Positions 46,175-54,115 of a DNA stretch of 64,000 nucleotides are shown one piece after another. The DNA is from Herbaspirillum aquaticum (GTDB lineage: Bacteria > Pseudomonadota > Gammaproteobacteria > Burkholderiales > Burkholderiaceae_D), in NCBI RefSeq assembly GCF_002213425.1, contig NZ_NJGV01000011.1:1-64000 (forward strand). The letters are read 5' to 3'. Position 1 is the stretch's first letter. The number at the start of each line of letters is the position of its first letter. Made by a program: the position numbers and the translations under genes. The notes under the pieces are model-generated. The model did no database searches, was not told where the DNA came from, and saw only the letters and a program-made list of their open reading frames with translations.

Positions 46175-46813
46175 ATGACAACTGCACATCTCGCTCATAT
46201 CGTCGGTGGTGAAGATTCCCACGGTGGACCGCTGGTCCGCCTGCTGGAAGCCGCCGGATTCCACGTCGCCCACCACCGCTCGGCCGACCAGTTCCTGCAA
46301 CAGACCAACGGCAACGCCCCTGGCGGCCTGGTGCTGGAAGTTCACATGCAGAACCTGGATGCCCCGCGCTTGCGCTCGCTGCTCGATGAACGTGAACTGG
46401 GCCGTCCCCTGATCGTCATCACCGGTGCGGCGGCCGCCAATGCCCCGGAAGCGCCCCGCTACGGCGGCCTCCAGGAAGAAGGACAACACATCCCGCTGGC
46501 ATCCACCGCAGAGCACGGCCCCCAACCGATGCTGCGCCAGCAGTTGGTGGAGGCCTTCCGTGGCGCTCTCATGCCCTTCGACGAATCCGGCCCGCAGATG
46601 CAGCAGCGGCAGGAGCACTACCAGCGGCTCAAGACCCTGACCCGGCGGGAACGCGAAGTGCTGGAAAGATTGGTGAAGGGACGGCTCAACAAGCAGATCG
46701 CCGCCGAACTGGGCACCTCCGAACGCACCGTGAAAGCCCATCGCCAGCAGGTCATGCGCAAGATGCATGCTGGCTCGCTGGCCGCGCTGGTGGCAGCGAT
46801 GACCCGTTACTGA
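46175..46813 (+). CDS. FixJ/NarL-like regulator with a degenerate receiver
   Basis: Encodes 212 residues from the ATG at 46,175 (AAGGAAG upstream). The C-terminus (~140-205) is a LuxR-type helix-turn-helix: LTRREREVLERLVKGRLNKQIAAELGTSERTVKAHRQQVMRKM in pattern. The N-terminal ~110 residues align with FixJ-type receivers (FLQQTNGNAPGGLVLEVHMQNLDA), but the acidic pair is GG and the phospho-acceptor Asp is Glu (LEVHMQN). The residue expected at the Lys position is also not evident. It is therefore probably not phosphorylated by a kinase, and the Glu may mimic the active state (inference). It is alone on its strand, facing siaD. Confidence 0.85.
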   Translation: MTTAHLAHIVGGEDSHGGPLVRLLEAAGFHVAHHRSADQFLQQTNGNAPGGLVLEVHMQNLDAPRLRSLLDERELGRPLIVITGAAAANAPEAPRYGGLQEEGQHIPLASTAEHGPQPMLRQQLVEAFRGALMPFDESGPQMQQRQEHYQRLKTLTRREREVLERLVKGRLNKQIAAELGTSERTVKAHRQQVMRKMHAGSLAALVAAMTRY

Positions 46814-46888
46814 GAAAGCCGGCCGGTCAGGAACCCGCCCCTGGCTTGCCTGCCCGCGCTACCCTGCATCCATGACGGCCACCGGCGC

Positions 46889-47611
46889 TCAGCCGGTGAC
46901 CGACTCCTCCGATTCCACCCGATTGCGTCCGCTGCGCTTGGCCTGGTACAAGGCCTGGTCCGCACGCGCATAGGCTTCTTCGAAATCCGTGCCCGCTGCC
47001 GCCCAGGCCACGCCGAAGCTGGAAGTGACCGGACGAGCCGGCAGGCACTGGAAGCGTTCGCCAGCGATGGCCTGGCGGATCTTGCCGGCCAGAACCACCG
47101 CCTGCTCCAGCGCCACGCCGGCCAGCAGGATGGTGAATTCTTCGCCACCTACGCGGCCGATGACGCCCTGGCCGGCAAGCCCGGTGCGCAGGCGCGCGAC
47201 CAGTTCACGGATCACCGCATCGCCGGCCGGATGGCCGAATTCATCGTTGATGCGCTTGAAGAAATCAATGTCCAGCACGATCAGCGACATCGCCGAATTT
47301 TCCAGGATCCGGTGTGCCTGCTCGAACACGGCGCCGCGATTGAGGGCGCCCGTAAGATTGTCGTGGCGCGCCTTGTAATCGAGCTCATCGCTCAATTGCG
47401 TCAGGCGTGCATTGAGCAGGTTCAGCTCGCGCTCGGTGCGGTCGCTGCGCGAAATCAGGCGGCGACTCTGGCGCATCAGCTGGCCATAGTGCTGCACCAG
47501 TTCTTCCAGCGCCGCACGATGGCTGGCGGGCTCGCTGGCAGGATCGGCCAGCACCGCTGTGGCGCGATGCAGGGCTTCGGCTTCGGCCGCAAAAAGGTCG
47601 CCGCCGTCCAT
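46889..47611 (-). CDS. siaD: SiaD-type diguanylate cyclase
   Basis: Encodes 240 residues: a helical N-terminus (~1-80) predicted as a coiled coil, then a GGDEF domain (~85-235) with GGEEF. There is no RxxD inhibition site: the bases five residues before encode AGQG. It is the last gene of the siaABCD set, overlapping siaC by 1 bp. In Pseudomonas aeruginosa unphosphorylated SiaC binds and activates SiaD, driving aggregation and biofilm formation. The helical N-terminus here is the expected SiaC-docking part. The assignment rests on gene order plus domain content. Confidence 0.85.
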   Translation of the reverse strand: MDGGDLFAAEAEALHRATAVLADPASEPASHRAALEELVQHYGQLMRQSRRLISRSDRTERELNLLNARLTQLSDELDYKARHDNLTGALNRGAVFEQAHRILENSAMSLIVLDIDFFKRINDEFGHPAGDAVIRELVARLRTGLAGQGVIGRVGGEEFTILLAGVALEQAVVLAGKIRQAIAGERFQCLPARPVTSSFGVAWAAAGTDFEEAYARADQALYQAKRSGRNRVESEESVTG

Positions 47612-48000
47612 CAGCTCTGGACCGCGTGATCGTGGAAGACCAGCGCGGAGAAATCTTCCTGAAGCTCCTGGCCGAATTCGAAGATGGTGTCGTCTTCCTC
47701 GTCGTGGTACCAGTTCAGGACCACTTCGGTGCCGCTTTCGGCCTTTTCGTTCAGGGCGTCGAAAAGCGAGAACAGCATCTTGGTGCTGGAGCTGTTGAAG
47801 TAGGCCAGCGCCACGTTGACGGTAATCGTGCTGCCCTGCTCATCGTCGGCCAGGAAGCGGCGCAAGGTGGTGATGATCTCGCCCCAGAACTGGGCGGCAT
47901 TCTCGGGATAGGATTCGCCCTTCAGCGAAAGCGTGCGCTGGTCGAAGCGGAAGTCCACTTCGGGAGAGCTGGCGCTGGCGGCGATGAATAGATTGTCCAT
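47611..48000 (-). CDS. siaC: SiaC-family regulatory phosphoprotein
   Basis: Encodes 129 residues from the ATG at 48,000; longer frames overlap siaB. The sequence matches the SiaC family (DUF1987): PEVDFRFDQRTLSLKGESYPENAAQFW in pattern, then ITVNVALAYFNSSSTKMLF. The Thr of NSSSTK (Thr73) is at the place of the Thr that SiaB phosphorylates and SiaA dephosphorylates in P. aeruginosa. It is an anti-sigma-antagonist-like partner-switch protein. It overlaps siaD by 1 bp. Confidence 0.88.
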   Translation of the reverse strand: MDNLFIAASASSPEVDFRFDQRTLSLKGESYPENAAQFWGEIITTLRRFLADDEQGSTITVNVALAYFNSSSTKMLFSLFDALNEKAESGTEVVLNWYHDEEDDTIFEFGQELQEDFSALVFHDHAVQS

Positions 48001-48028
48001 GATGTCGTGTGTCAGAGGCAGCGGGCCC

Positions 48029-48592
48029 TCAGATGGTGGCCCGGAGATAGAAGGTCTGCGCGCCATCGTCGGCGGGCCGGGAGAATTCGAAGTCCAGCGG
48101 CGCACTGGCATCGCGCGCCACCGTCAGGAAACCCAGGCCCGCACCCTTGCTGTCGGCCGGTGTTTCGGCACGCAGCATTTCCTTGTAGGCGGCCTTGATT
48201 TCGTCGTTGGTCAGCGAGCGCAGGTGTTCCAGTTTTTCGCGCAGCTTGTCGGCCATCTCGGTGTCGACCGGGTTGGCGCAATGCAGGAAGTAGCGGCCAT
48301 CGGTCTGGGTGATGTAGACCGCACCGTGACGCATCGGCGGCTCTGTGACTTTTCCTTCCTTCTCGTGCAGGTCTGCCGAATAGTGCACGATGTTCTGCGC
48401 CATCTCGATGAAGGAAGAGAACAACTTGCGTCGGGTCTGCGCCAGCGCGCCGGTGTGCTCGGCGCGCAGCTTCACGGCCTCGGCCATGGCGGCGATGATG
48501 GTTTGGGAAAAATAGCCGACGTAGTAGAAGACGATATCGCGCCGTGCGACATAGCTGTGGAACTCCGCCCACTCCTGCTGGATGCTGTTCAT
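48029..48592 (-). CDS. siaB: SiaB-family protein kinase
   Basis: Encodes 187 residues. It has a GHKL-like ATP-binding fold with the N-box IEMAQNIVHYS and a G-box KGAGLGFLTVAR. The family (DUF6272/SiaB) phosphorylates SiaC. It starts inside the end of siaA (4-bp ATGA overlap) and ends 28 bp before siaC, so it is part of one operon. The PPMRHGAVYITQTDGRYFLHCANPV segment is typical of the family. Confidence 0.87.
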   Translation of the reverse strand: MNSIQQEWAEFHSYVARRDIVFYYVGYFSQTIIAAMAEAVKLRAEHTGALAQTRRKLFSSFIEMAQNIVHYSADLHEKEGKVTEPPMRHGAVYITQTDGRYFLHCANPVDTEMADKLREKLEHLRSLTNDEIKAAYKEMLRAETPADSKGAGLGFLTVARDASAPLDFEFSRPADDGAQTFYLRATI

Positions 48593-49860
48593 GCCTGTGT
48601 TCCGTGTTGAGAATCTTGATGGGCGGCGTCCAGGCGGACGCCGAAGAAGCAGATGTCGTCACGCCGCCGCTGCGTGCCCTGGTAATGCGCATGGATGTCC
48701 ATGACCACGCGGCCCAGCTCAGGCATGGCCAGCTTGCCGTGCTCCAGCAGGGTGCGGCGCAGGCGCTGCTTGCCGAAGGCGATGTGCTTGGGGCCGCCGA
48801 TCTGGTCGATCACGCCATCGGTACAGACGAAGATCATGGCCCCCGGTGCCAGGTGCTGGCTGTGGTTGTCCCACTGCATGTCGTCGGGCGTATCGACGTA
48901 GCCCAGGCCGACGCGCTTGCCTTCGATGGTCAGTACCTCGGTGCCATCGGCCACCAGCAGGAACAGCGGCATCTTGGCGCTGCTGCTGGTGAGGGTACGG
49001 GTGGCGCGGTCGAACCAGAAGAAGCAGGCATCCATGCCATCGTCCGATTCGGAGGGCTTGCCGGACTGGCCGTGCTGCCCCAGCACGCGCTTCATGCTGC
49101 GGTTGACGTCGCGCATGAGGCGCGCCGGATCGTGCGGGCCGTGCAGTTCCAGCGCCTGCTTCAACGCCGAGGAAGCGATCAGGGTCAGGAACGCGCCCGG
49201 CACGCCATGGCCGGTGCAGTCTGCGACCGCAGCAAACCAGCCACCGGGATGCGCTTCGAAATGATAGAAGTCGCCGCCGACCACGTCGCGCGGTTCCCAG
49301 ACCAGGCAGGCATCGTCCAGCGCCTCGGTCATGGCCGCGCGCGAGGCGCTCAACATGGCGCGCTGGATCACGCTGGCGTAGTCGATGCTTTGCATGACCT
49401 GGCGGTTCTTCTCTTCCTGCATCGCCACCAGTTCACGCATCAAGGCCAGTCCCGCACCGAGCCCGGCCAGCTGGCCCTGATCGACGATGATGAAACCATC
49501 GGCCAGGGTCTTGTCGCCCGAGGCCACGGCCAGCGCGCCCAGGGTTTCGATGGGGGTATCGGCTTCGACGATGAGGGGGTCCTTGTCCATGAACGCGATG
49601 CAGCTCTTGCGCTCGTAGAGCTCGCGGTGATACGGCTTGGACATCTGGGACATGAAGATGTGGCGGCTGATGAGCCCGATGGGCCGCTGCCGCTCCACCA
49701 CGGGCAGGCTCACCAGCTCCTTGTGCTGGCCGAAGATCTCCAGGACGGTAGCATTGTTCTCATCGAACTGGACCACCGGCACCTGGACCGCCAGCGCTCC
49801 CGCTGTCGGTTGGAACAACTTGCTCCCTGTCGCCGGAGTCAGACTGAAATGACTTTCCAC
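48589..49860 (-). CDS. siaA: SiaA-type PP2C phosphatase with an N-terminal CBS-like pair
   Basis: Encodes 423 residues. The C-terminal half (~180-410) is a SpoIIE/PP2C phosphatase with metal-site motifs VVGGDFYHF, VADCTGHGVPGAF, GMDACFF and FVCTDGVID, RRRDDICFF. The N-terminal ~160 residues are not the membrane-HAMP sensor of P. aeruginosa SiaA. They show two CBS-like repeats: LVSLPVVERQRPIGLISRHIFM, then VEADTPIETLGALAVASGDKTLADGFIIVDQGQLAGL. No membrane segment is present. Because SiaA dephosphorylates SiaC, this version would be controlled by a cytoplasmic ligand, perhaps an adenine nucleotide (inference). It is first in the operon. Confidence 0.82.
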   Translation of the reverse strand: MESHFSLTPATGSKLFQPTAGALAVQVPVVQFDENNATVLEIFGQHKELVSLPVVERQRPIGLISRHIFMSQMSKPYHRELYERKSCIAFMDKDPLIVEADTPIETLGALAVASGDKTLADGFIIVDQGQLAGLGAGLALMRELVAMQEEKNRQVMQSIDYASVIQRAMLSASRAAMTEALDDACLVWEPRDVVGGDFYHFEAHPGGWFAAVADCTGHGVPGAFLTLIASSALKQALELHGPHDPARLMRDVNRSMKRVLGQHGQSGKPSESDDGMDACFFWFDRATRTLTSSSAKMPLFLLVADGTEVLTIEGKRVGLGYVDTPDDMQWDNHSQHLAPGAMIFVCTDGVIDQIGGPKHIAFGKQRLRRTLLEHGKLAMPELGRVVMDIHAHYQGTQRRRDDICFFGVRLDAAHQDSQHGTQA

Positions 49861-49975
49861 CGTGCTCGCCCGCGTCGTGATTTTTGGATAGACCGCGGAT
49901 CATATTTCATTCCTGTGACAGCAATGTGACGCTGTTAAGCGACAGTCAACCAATTGCACGACACGGGTCGTCTTG

Positions 49976-51586
49976 TCAAATCACGAAGAACCCATGCGTC
50001 CCATCCCGCCCCAGCTGTTCCACCAATCCGAATTCCCAATCGAGATAAGCCTGCATCGCGCTGGCCGGATTGTCGGTACCTTCATAGGGACGGCGATAAC
50101 GGTCGATACGCGGCGAGAGCAGATGGGCCTCGCCTTTCTCCAGCGGCAGGCCGGCCTGTGACCAGGCTGCGTTGCCGCCTTCGAGCAAGAACACCGGCTG
50201 GCTCACCAGCGCCTGCAAATCCGGTACTGCAAACTGCGCCAGCAAGGCGCTGCCGCAAGTGATCACGAAGCGCGTGGCCGAGGGGAAGCGGCGCGCTGCT
50301 GCCGCAATCTCCGAGCGCAGCACGAACCAGGCCCCCGGAACATGTCCGGCCACATAACGCGCGCTCAGGGCCACATCCAGCACCACCGTACCGTCATCGG
50401 CCTCCAGCCAGCGCTGCAGCTGCTGCGCGCTGATGCGCTGCTCAGGCCGCAGTGCCACCTCCGGCAAGTCGCGCGGGGCGTCGCCGCTGACCGTGAAATC
50501 GGCCGCCGTCACGCCGTCGACCACATGGACTTCCCACGCCATCTGCGCCAGCCATGAGGCAGTCATGTCAGCGCGCACGCCATCGTCATCGACCAGCACG
50601 ATGCGCGCACCGCGCACGGGGGCATTCATCTCGGTTTCCTGCACCAGCTGCCCGCCGGGCGCGGACAGGAAATCCGGCAGATGTCCGGATCGGTATTGCT
50701 CGGGCGTCCGTACATCGAAGCGATAGACGGTGCGGTCCGGTTGCGCCAGGTCGCCCAAGCGTGCCAGCGCAATGCGCTTGACGCCCGCCCGGTCAGCGAC
50801 GCTGCGCGCCTGCCGACGCGCCTGTTCACGCTGGCTGGCCTCGACCGTTTCCGGGAAGCGGCGCGCCTGACCGTGTTCCAGCGCCTGCCCTGCCAGGGTC
50901 CAGCCGATGGTGCCATTGCGCAATGCATGGACCGGATTGGGCAGCCCTGCATTGACCAGCGACTGCGTACCGATGATGCTGCGCGTGCGGCCTGCACAGT
51001 TGACGATCACACGCGTCTTCGGATCGGGGGCAATGGCAGGCAGGCGCAGCACCAGTTCCGCACCGGGCACGCTGATGGAACCGGGAATGTTCATGTTCTG
51101 GTATTCGTCGAAGCGGCGCGCATCGACCACCACCACATCCTCGCCGCTGTCGAGCAGGGCCTGGACCTCTTCGGCCGCCAGCGAGGGGGTATGCCGCTTC
51201 GATTCGACCAGTTCGCCAAAGGCCTTGCTGGGTACGTTCACATCCTGGAACAGTTCGCCTCCTGCTTCCCTCCAGCCCCGCACGCCGCCAGCCAGCACGC
51301 CGACGTGACTATAACCGAGCGCACGCAGGCGCAGCGCGGCGCGCACGGCCAGGCCTTCGCCGTCGTCGAGCGTGACGATGCGCACATCGCGGCGCGGCAG
51401 GCGTGCAAAGGCATTCAACTCCAGATGCGAGAACGGGAAATTGGCTGCGAACAGCGGATGGGATTGCGCATGCGGCGCTTCCTCGCGCACGTCGAGCAGG
51501 GCGATTTCCTCGCGCGCCAGCAAGGCGGCGCGCACTTCGGCATAACTCACGACGGGCAGGACGGCAGTAGCGTGTTCTTGACTCAT
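49976..51586 (-). CDS. Multi-domain rhodanese sulfurtransferase
   Basis: Encodes 536 residues with four rhodanese-like domains (~10-110, ~130-240, ~270-370, ~385-490) and a C-terminal extension. A cysteine is in the active loop of domain 2 (VNCAGRTRS) and of domain 4 (ITCGSALLA). Domains 1 (TLDDGEG) and 3 (LVDDDGV) lack it and are probably structural. Its start overlaps the stop of the thiol dioxygenase gene by 4 bp, so it works on the same sulfur route, probably moving or trapping sulfane sulfur from thiol breakdown. Confidence 0.87.
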   Translation of the reverse strand: MSQEHATAVLPVVSYAEVRAALLAREEIALLDVREEAPHAQSHPLFAANFPFSHLELNAFARLPRRDVRIVTLDDGEGLAVRAALRLRALGYSHVGVLAGGVRGWREAGGELFQDVNVPSKAFGELVESKRHTPSLAAEEVQALLDSGEDVVVVDARRFDEYQNMNIPGSISVPGAELVLRLPAIAPDPKTRVIVNCAGRTRSIIGTQSLVNAGLPNPVHALRNGTIGWTLAGQALEHGQARRFPETVEASQREQARRQARSVADRAGVKRIALARLGDLAQPDRTVYRFDVRTPEQYRSGHLPDFLSAPGGQLVQETEMNAPVRGARIVLVDDDGVRADMTASWLAQMAWEVHVVDGVTAADFTVSGDAPRDLPEVALRPEQRISAQQLQRWLEADDGTVVLDVALSARYVAGHVPGAWFVLRSEIAAAARRFPSATRFVITCGSALLAQFAVPDLQALVSQPVFLLEGGNAAWSQAGLPLEKGEAHLLSPRIDRYRRPYEGTDNPASAMQAYLDWEFGLVEQLGRDGTHGFFVI

Positions 51587-52209
51587 GGGGTGGCAGTTTC
51601 GATGGACAGGTCCCAGATGTTGGGCAAGGTGGAATTGGAATATCCCGAGATGAACGGCACCCGCCGACCATCGGGATGGTAGACCGAACGCCGCACCGCG
51701 CCGATGTTGGCGCCATAGACGTGGATGCTGACGGACACCTGGTCGGCATGCGCATTGCTGACCTGGTGCACATCGTGCAGGGAGGGCAGGTCCGGCGACA
51801 CCGCCTCCACCTGCCCCGCCTGCAGGAGCGTGCGTTCGCCTGCGGGCTGCAGTTGCTGGTGTTCCCAGGCAAAGGATTGCGCATGCTCGGCACCGCGCAG
51901 CACGCCGATCAAGCCCCAGACCGTGTGGTCATGTATGGGGGTGCGCTGTCCAGGTCCCCATACAAAGCTCACCACCGAGAAGCGCTGCGCCGAATCGGCA
52001 TGCAGCAGGAATTGCTGGTAACGCTCGGGATGCGGCTGGGCATAGGCATCGGGCAGCCAGTCATCATGGGCGACCAGTTGGCGCAGCAAGGCGGCGCCGC
52101 CGTGCAGGATCGCAGCCTGGTCGGCACGCGCATCGAGCAGGCCGGCAAACCCGGTCACGAATTCGCGCAAGCGCCAGAGCTGCTTGCCAGCTGGATGGGG
52201 TGTTGACAT
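51583..52209 (-). CDS. Thiol dioxygenase (cysteine / 3-mercaptopropionate dioxygenase type)
   Basis: Encodes 208 residues, a cupin with the iron motif PIHDHTVWG (~91-99) and a third His in VHQVSNA (~146). In the strand before the motif the residues are YQQFLL, i.e. the Gln-type seen in 3-mercaptopropionate dioxygenases rather than the Arg-type of cysteine dioxygenases; this suggests but does not prove the substrate. The product is a sulfinic acid. AAAGGGAG precedes the ATG. A 266-bp structured element begins 16 bp upstream of the ATG, between this gene and its promoter. It is coupled to the rhodanese gene. Confidence 0.82.
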   Translation of the reverse strand: MSTPHPAGKQLWRLREFVTGFAGLLDARADQAAILHGGAALLRQLVAHDDWLPDAYAQPHPERYQQFLLHADSAQRFSVVSFVWGPGQRTPIHDHTVWGLIGVLRGAEHAQSFAWEHQQLQPAGERTLLQAGQVEAVSPDLPSLHDVHQVSNAHADQVSVSIHVYGANIGAVRRSVYHPDGRRVPFISGYSNSTLPNIWDLSIETATP

Positions 52210-52224
52210 GTCTCCCTTTCTCTA

Positions 52225-52490
52225 GGGCCTGTTCACATTAAATCTGCGAGTGCGAGAGGTCGCCAAGCGTTGTCTGCCTAGGCGCGGCGACGCGCCGTGG
52301 TGGTGCCACGGCAAGGAGCTGCAACAACGGCAGGCGACGCTTGGCGGCCTCTCCCGGAGGGTTGCCCCCAGAAGGCGCGCTGGCCGCGTTGCACGTCAGG
52401 GCTGGTGGCACCACCACCAGCCCTGACGCGCGCCTTGCCACCACGCCTTCTGGGGGCAACGCATCTCGCAGATTTAATGTGAACAGGCCC
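52225..52490. mobile_element. MITE-like element with 26-bp perfect terminal repeats and stacked hairpins
   Basis: The 26-bp ends, 52,225-52,250 (GGGCCTGTTCACATT...) and 52,465-52,490, are perfect inverted repeats, each bordered outside by TA (52,223-52,224 and 52,491-52,492), as expected for a TA target duplication. Inside are four further stem-loops: 52,254-52,270 with 52,337-52,353 (one mismatch); 52,361-52,377 with 52,444-52,460 (17 bp perfect); 52,396-52,408 with 52,414-52,426 (13 bp perfect); and 52,281-52,296 (6 bp). It has no coding frame of note. TA duplication and short size fit a mariner/IS630-derived MITE, but I have not seen its parent. Confidence 0.75.
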
Positions 52491-52759
52491 TAAAACGGAT
52501 GTTGCGGCCTGCCGCGACCGGGCTGCGCCGGTTCAAAGCACGACTATAAATCATTTGCAGCGCTTTCCATGGGCCTGACAGTGTGTGTGCGCACACCACT
52601 GCCGTCAACGAACCGCTGTGCATAACAATATGCGATGACCTCATCTTCAGCCTCTCCGTCATCACCGTCAGTGCGCGACCGCACCCAACTCACGGTGCGG
52701 GACTACAGACCGGTTCGTATGGACTTTTTACTATAAGTAATCCATACAAGGAGGACAGC

Positions 52760-53620
52760 ATGAGCGAAACCAGACCCGAAGGCCTTCCGCCCCAGCACCA
52801 AACCCATCAACCGGGCAGCGAACAGGAGATGCAGCCGCGCCCGCACAGCGCACCGGCCGGCGAACCCGGGCGACGGCTGGCGGGCAAGGTCGCGCTCATC
52901 ACGGGTGGCGACAGCGGCATCGGCCGCGCCGTGGCGCTGGCCTACGCGCGCGAAGGGGCGAGACTGGCCATCGTCTATCTGGATGAGGAGGAAGACGCCC
53001 GCCAGACCCAAAAGGATATCCAGGCCATGGATGCGCCCTGCCTGCTGATCCCCGGCGACGTCGGTTCGCCCGATTTCTGCCGCAGCGCCGTGCGCGCCGT
53101 GATGGATGCCTACGGCCGCCTGGACGTGCTGGTCAACAATGCGGCCCAGCAGTACCCGGCACAGAGCATCGAACAGATCTCGGCCGAGCAGCTGGAGCAC
53201 ACCTTCCGCACCAACATCTTCTCGATGTTCTACCTGGTCAAGGAAGCCATGCCCTTCCTCACGCGTGGCGCGCGCATCATCAACACCACCTCGGTGACCG
53301 CTTATCGCGGCAGCAAGCACCTGGTGGACTACGCGGCCACCAAGGGGGCCATCGTGGCCTTCACGCGCTCACTGTCACAGCAGCTGGCCCCGGCCGGCAT
53401 CCACGTCAATGCGGTGGCACCGGGGCCGATCTGGACACCCTTGATTCCCGCCAGCTTCAGTGAGGAAGAAGTGGCCAGCTTCGGCAAGAACGTACCGCTG
53501 GGGCGGCCCGGCCAGCCAGATGAGGTGGCGCCGGCCTATGTCTTTCTCGCCACCGAAGGCGCCTCCTACATGACCGGGCAGGTACTGCATCCCAATGGCG
53601 GGGAGATCGTCAACACCTGA
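52760..53620 (+). CDS. SDR oxidoreductase of the general-stress type
   Basis: Encodes 286 residues; AAGGAGGA precedes the ATG. It has an N-terminal extension (~1-40, rich in Pro/His/Gln), then a Rossmann fold with TGGDSGIG (nucleotide binding), NNAAQQ, and the catalytic set Ser in TTSVTAYRG, Tyr-x-x-x-Lys in YAATKGA. The long N-terminus and the HQPG/GDSGIG pattern match a family of stress-induced SDRs near YhdF/YghA. Substrate unknown. It stands alone on the plus strand and lies downstream of the MITE-like element. Confidence 0.87.
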   Translation: MSETRPEGLPPQHQTHQPGSEQEMQPRPHSAPAGEPGRRLAGKVALITGGDSGIGRAVALAYAREGARLAIVYLDEEEDARQTQKDIQAMDAPCLLIPGDVGSPDFCRSAVRAVMDAYGRLDVLVNNAAQQYPAQSIEQISAEQLEHTFRTNIFSMFYLVKEAMPFLTRGARIINTTSVTAYRGSKHLVDYAATKGAIVAFTRSLSQQLAPAGIHVNAVAPGPIWTPLIPASFSEEEVASFGKNVPLGRPGQPDEVAPAYVFLATEGASYMTGQVLHPNGGEIVNT

Positions 53621-53752
53621 TCTTGTCTGCAGGCATCGCCCCACGCTACCCCTGCATGCGCAGGCGACAGTTGCCTCAGGAAAACCCCGATGGCGGCCAT
53701 GTTGCCGCCAGCGCATGATGAGCTTGCCCCATGACTTCGCGCGAGCCCAATC

Positions 53753-54112
53753 ATGCACAAGACCGCCCTGATCGCCACCACCCAGCCGGAAGTCAGCCGC
53801 GCGCTGACGGAATGGCTGGCCATCAACGACATCGACATCCAGATCGCCAGCAGCGGCAACGACGCCATCGAGCACATTGCCCTGGACCGCCCTGACGTGG
53901 TGCTGGCGCAACTGGCCATGGAAGGCATGAGCGGCCTGCGCCTGGCGCATTACCTCAAGGCGCAGGCGCAACTGGCCGACGTGCCGGTGATCCTGCTGTG
54001 CCGCGACGAGCGCGAGATGGATCTGGTCAAGGGGCAGTGGCCGGCCTTCCTGTGTGCAGGCTCGCTGCACCCCGCCCTCATCTCCGAATTGAAGCGCGAG
54101 CTGGTCAACTGA
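53753..54112 (+). CDS. Single-domain pseudo-receiver
   Basis: Encodes 119 residues with the receiver fold pattern, but the acidic pair is TT (IATTQPE) and the phospho-acceptor Asp is Gln (VLAQLAMEGMSG). The Thr/Ser and Lys positions are also changed (LLCRDER; CAGSL). It cannot be phosphorylated in the usual way, so it is probably a decoy or adaptor. It converges with the lipoprotein gene, ending 3 bp before that gene's stop. Confidence 0.8.
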   Translation: MHKTALIATTQPEVSRALTEWLAINDIDIQIASSGNDAIEHIALDRPDVVLAQLAMEGMSGLRLAHYLKAQAQLADVPVILLCRDEREMDLVKGQWPAFLCAGSLHPALISELKRELVN

Positions 54113-54115
54113 AGA

